A stretch of 64,000 bases of DNA from positions 310,001 to 374,000 of the forward strand of contig JAGIAT010000003.1 in assembly GCA_017744715.1 (NCBI GenBank), written 5' to 3'. The translations under genes were made by a program, and so were the position numbers. Shown piece by piece: positions 63,902 through 64,000 of this stretch. This DNA is from Niabella sp. Lineage in GTDB: Bacteria; Bacteroidota; Bacteroidia; Chitinophagales; Chitinophagaceae. The notes under the pieces are model-generated. The model was not told where the DNA came from. It ran no database searches and saw nothing but the letters and a program-made list of their open reading frames with translations. How positions within the stretch are numbered: the stretch's first letter is position 1; each line of letters starts with the position of its first letter.

Positions 63902-64000
63902 TTAATTTTTGACTAAAATTTTTTTCAGGGTTTCCCGGATCCATTGCTCGCTCCTGGGAAAATCTTCATAGGTATGCAGGGGTGCCAGCAGGGCATCTTC
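63902..64000 (-). CDS. 3' end of a gene cut by the window edge
   Basis: The last 32 codons of an open frame enter from the right edge: EDALLAPLHTYEDFPRSEQW, IRETLKKILVKN and a TAA stop at 63902-63904. The stop is directly followed by the ATG of the propeller hydrolase, so it belongs to the same operon. The family is not recognisable from this tail. Confidence 0.6.
   Translation of the reverse strand, partial: EDALLAPLHTYEDFPRSEQWIRETLKKILVKN

Noticed and set aside
1..64000. tRNA, rRNA, integrase, transposase or attachment sites
   Set aside because: None was recognised. The GTTCGA words seen are part of hairpin repeats and lack tRNA folds.

Overview
The window looks like a chromosomal segment of a member of the Bacteroidota, most likely family Chitinophagaceae (inference). 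Supporting this are −7 promoter elements of the TAnnTTTG type, the ribosomal block rpmB-rpmG-DUF4295-ftsY in its Bacteroidota order, many small outer-membrane barrels, an FG-GAP surface protein with a family-typical C-terminal module, and a polysaccharide-utilisation cluster. No rRNA, tRNA, CRISPR array, transposase or integrase was seen.

Layout. 0.1-9.0 kb holds a TetR regulator, a complete RND efflux set (adaptor, pump, outer-membrane factor) and a Bcr/CflA drug transporter. 9.0-12.4 kb is gene-poor and packed with composite hairpin repeats; a small GIY-YIG nuclease gene sits among them. 12.4-30.2 kb is an accessory, AT-richer, defence-island-like stretch. It holds a protein behind a terminator-like leader hairpin, a small HTH protein, a HEPN-motif protein, a DRT-type reverse transcriptase with a candidate ncRNA upstream, a CFI-box protein, DUF5763 and other orphan genes, two decayed or emptied loci, and a 2027-residue DUF4011 helicase paired with a DUF2130 nuclease-like protein. 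30.2-41.5 kb mixes orphan regulators (one behind an array of TTGCAACA sites, one a HTH-pentapeptide protein behind twin 15-bp repeats), a FG-GAP protein, NIPSNAP, a serine hydrolase, an FtsX-type permease and a 108-bp tandem array. 41.8-52.9 kb is mostly housekeeping: valS, ftsY, DUF4295, rpmG, rpmB, lpdA and dctA. 53.0-57.5 kb has small secreted proteins, a two-component system and a DUF4382 lipoprotein. 57.8-64.0 kb is a carbohydrate cluster: a GH29 fucosidase converging on a translationally coupled operon of propeller hydrolase, DUF2961/GH172 and sialate O-acetylesterase, with the 3' end of one more gene at the edge.

The strongest candidate for something undescribed is the reverse-transcriptase locus. 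The 516 bases upstream of the RT gene have no convincing ORF. They contain a perfect 9-bp inverted repeat bounding 331 bp, with a TAnnTTTG element touching its 5' arm, which would suit an ncRNA partner. A HEPN-like gene follows the RT on the same strand. A second candidate is a promoter module: a TTACGG-N4-CCGTAA palindrome exactly 21 bp upstream of a TAnnTTTG element, found three times. One copy drives the CFI-box gene, one the DUF5763 gene, and one sits on a stretch that looks like the same locus with its ORF removed. A third is the pair of TTGCAACA clusters, one directly upstream of an XRE-family gene.

All assignments rest on reading the translated sequence and motifs; no database search was run.
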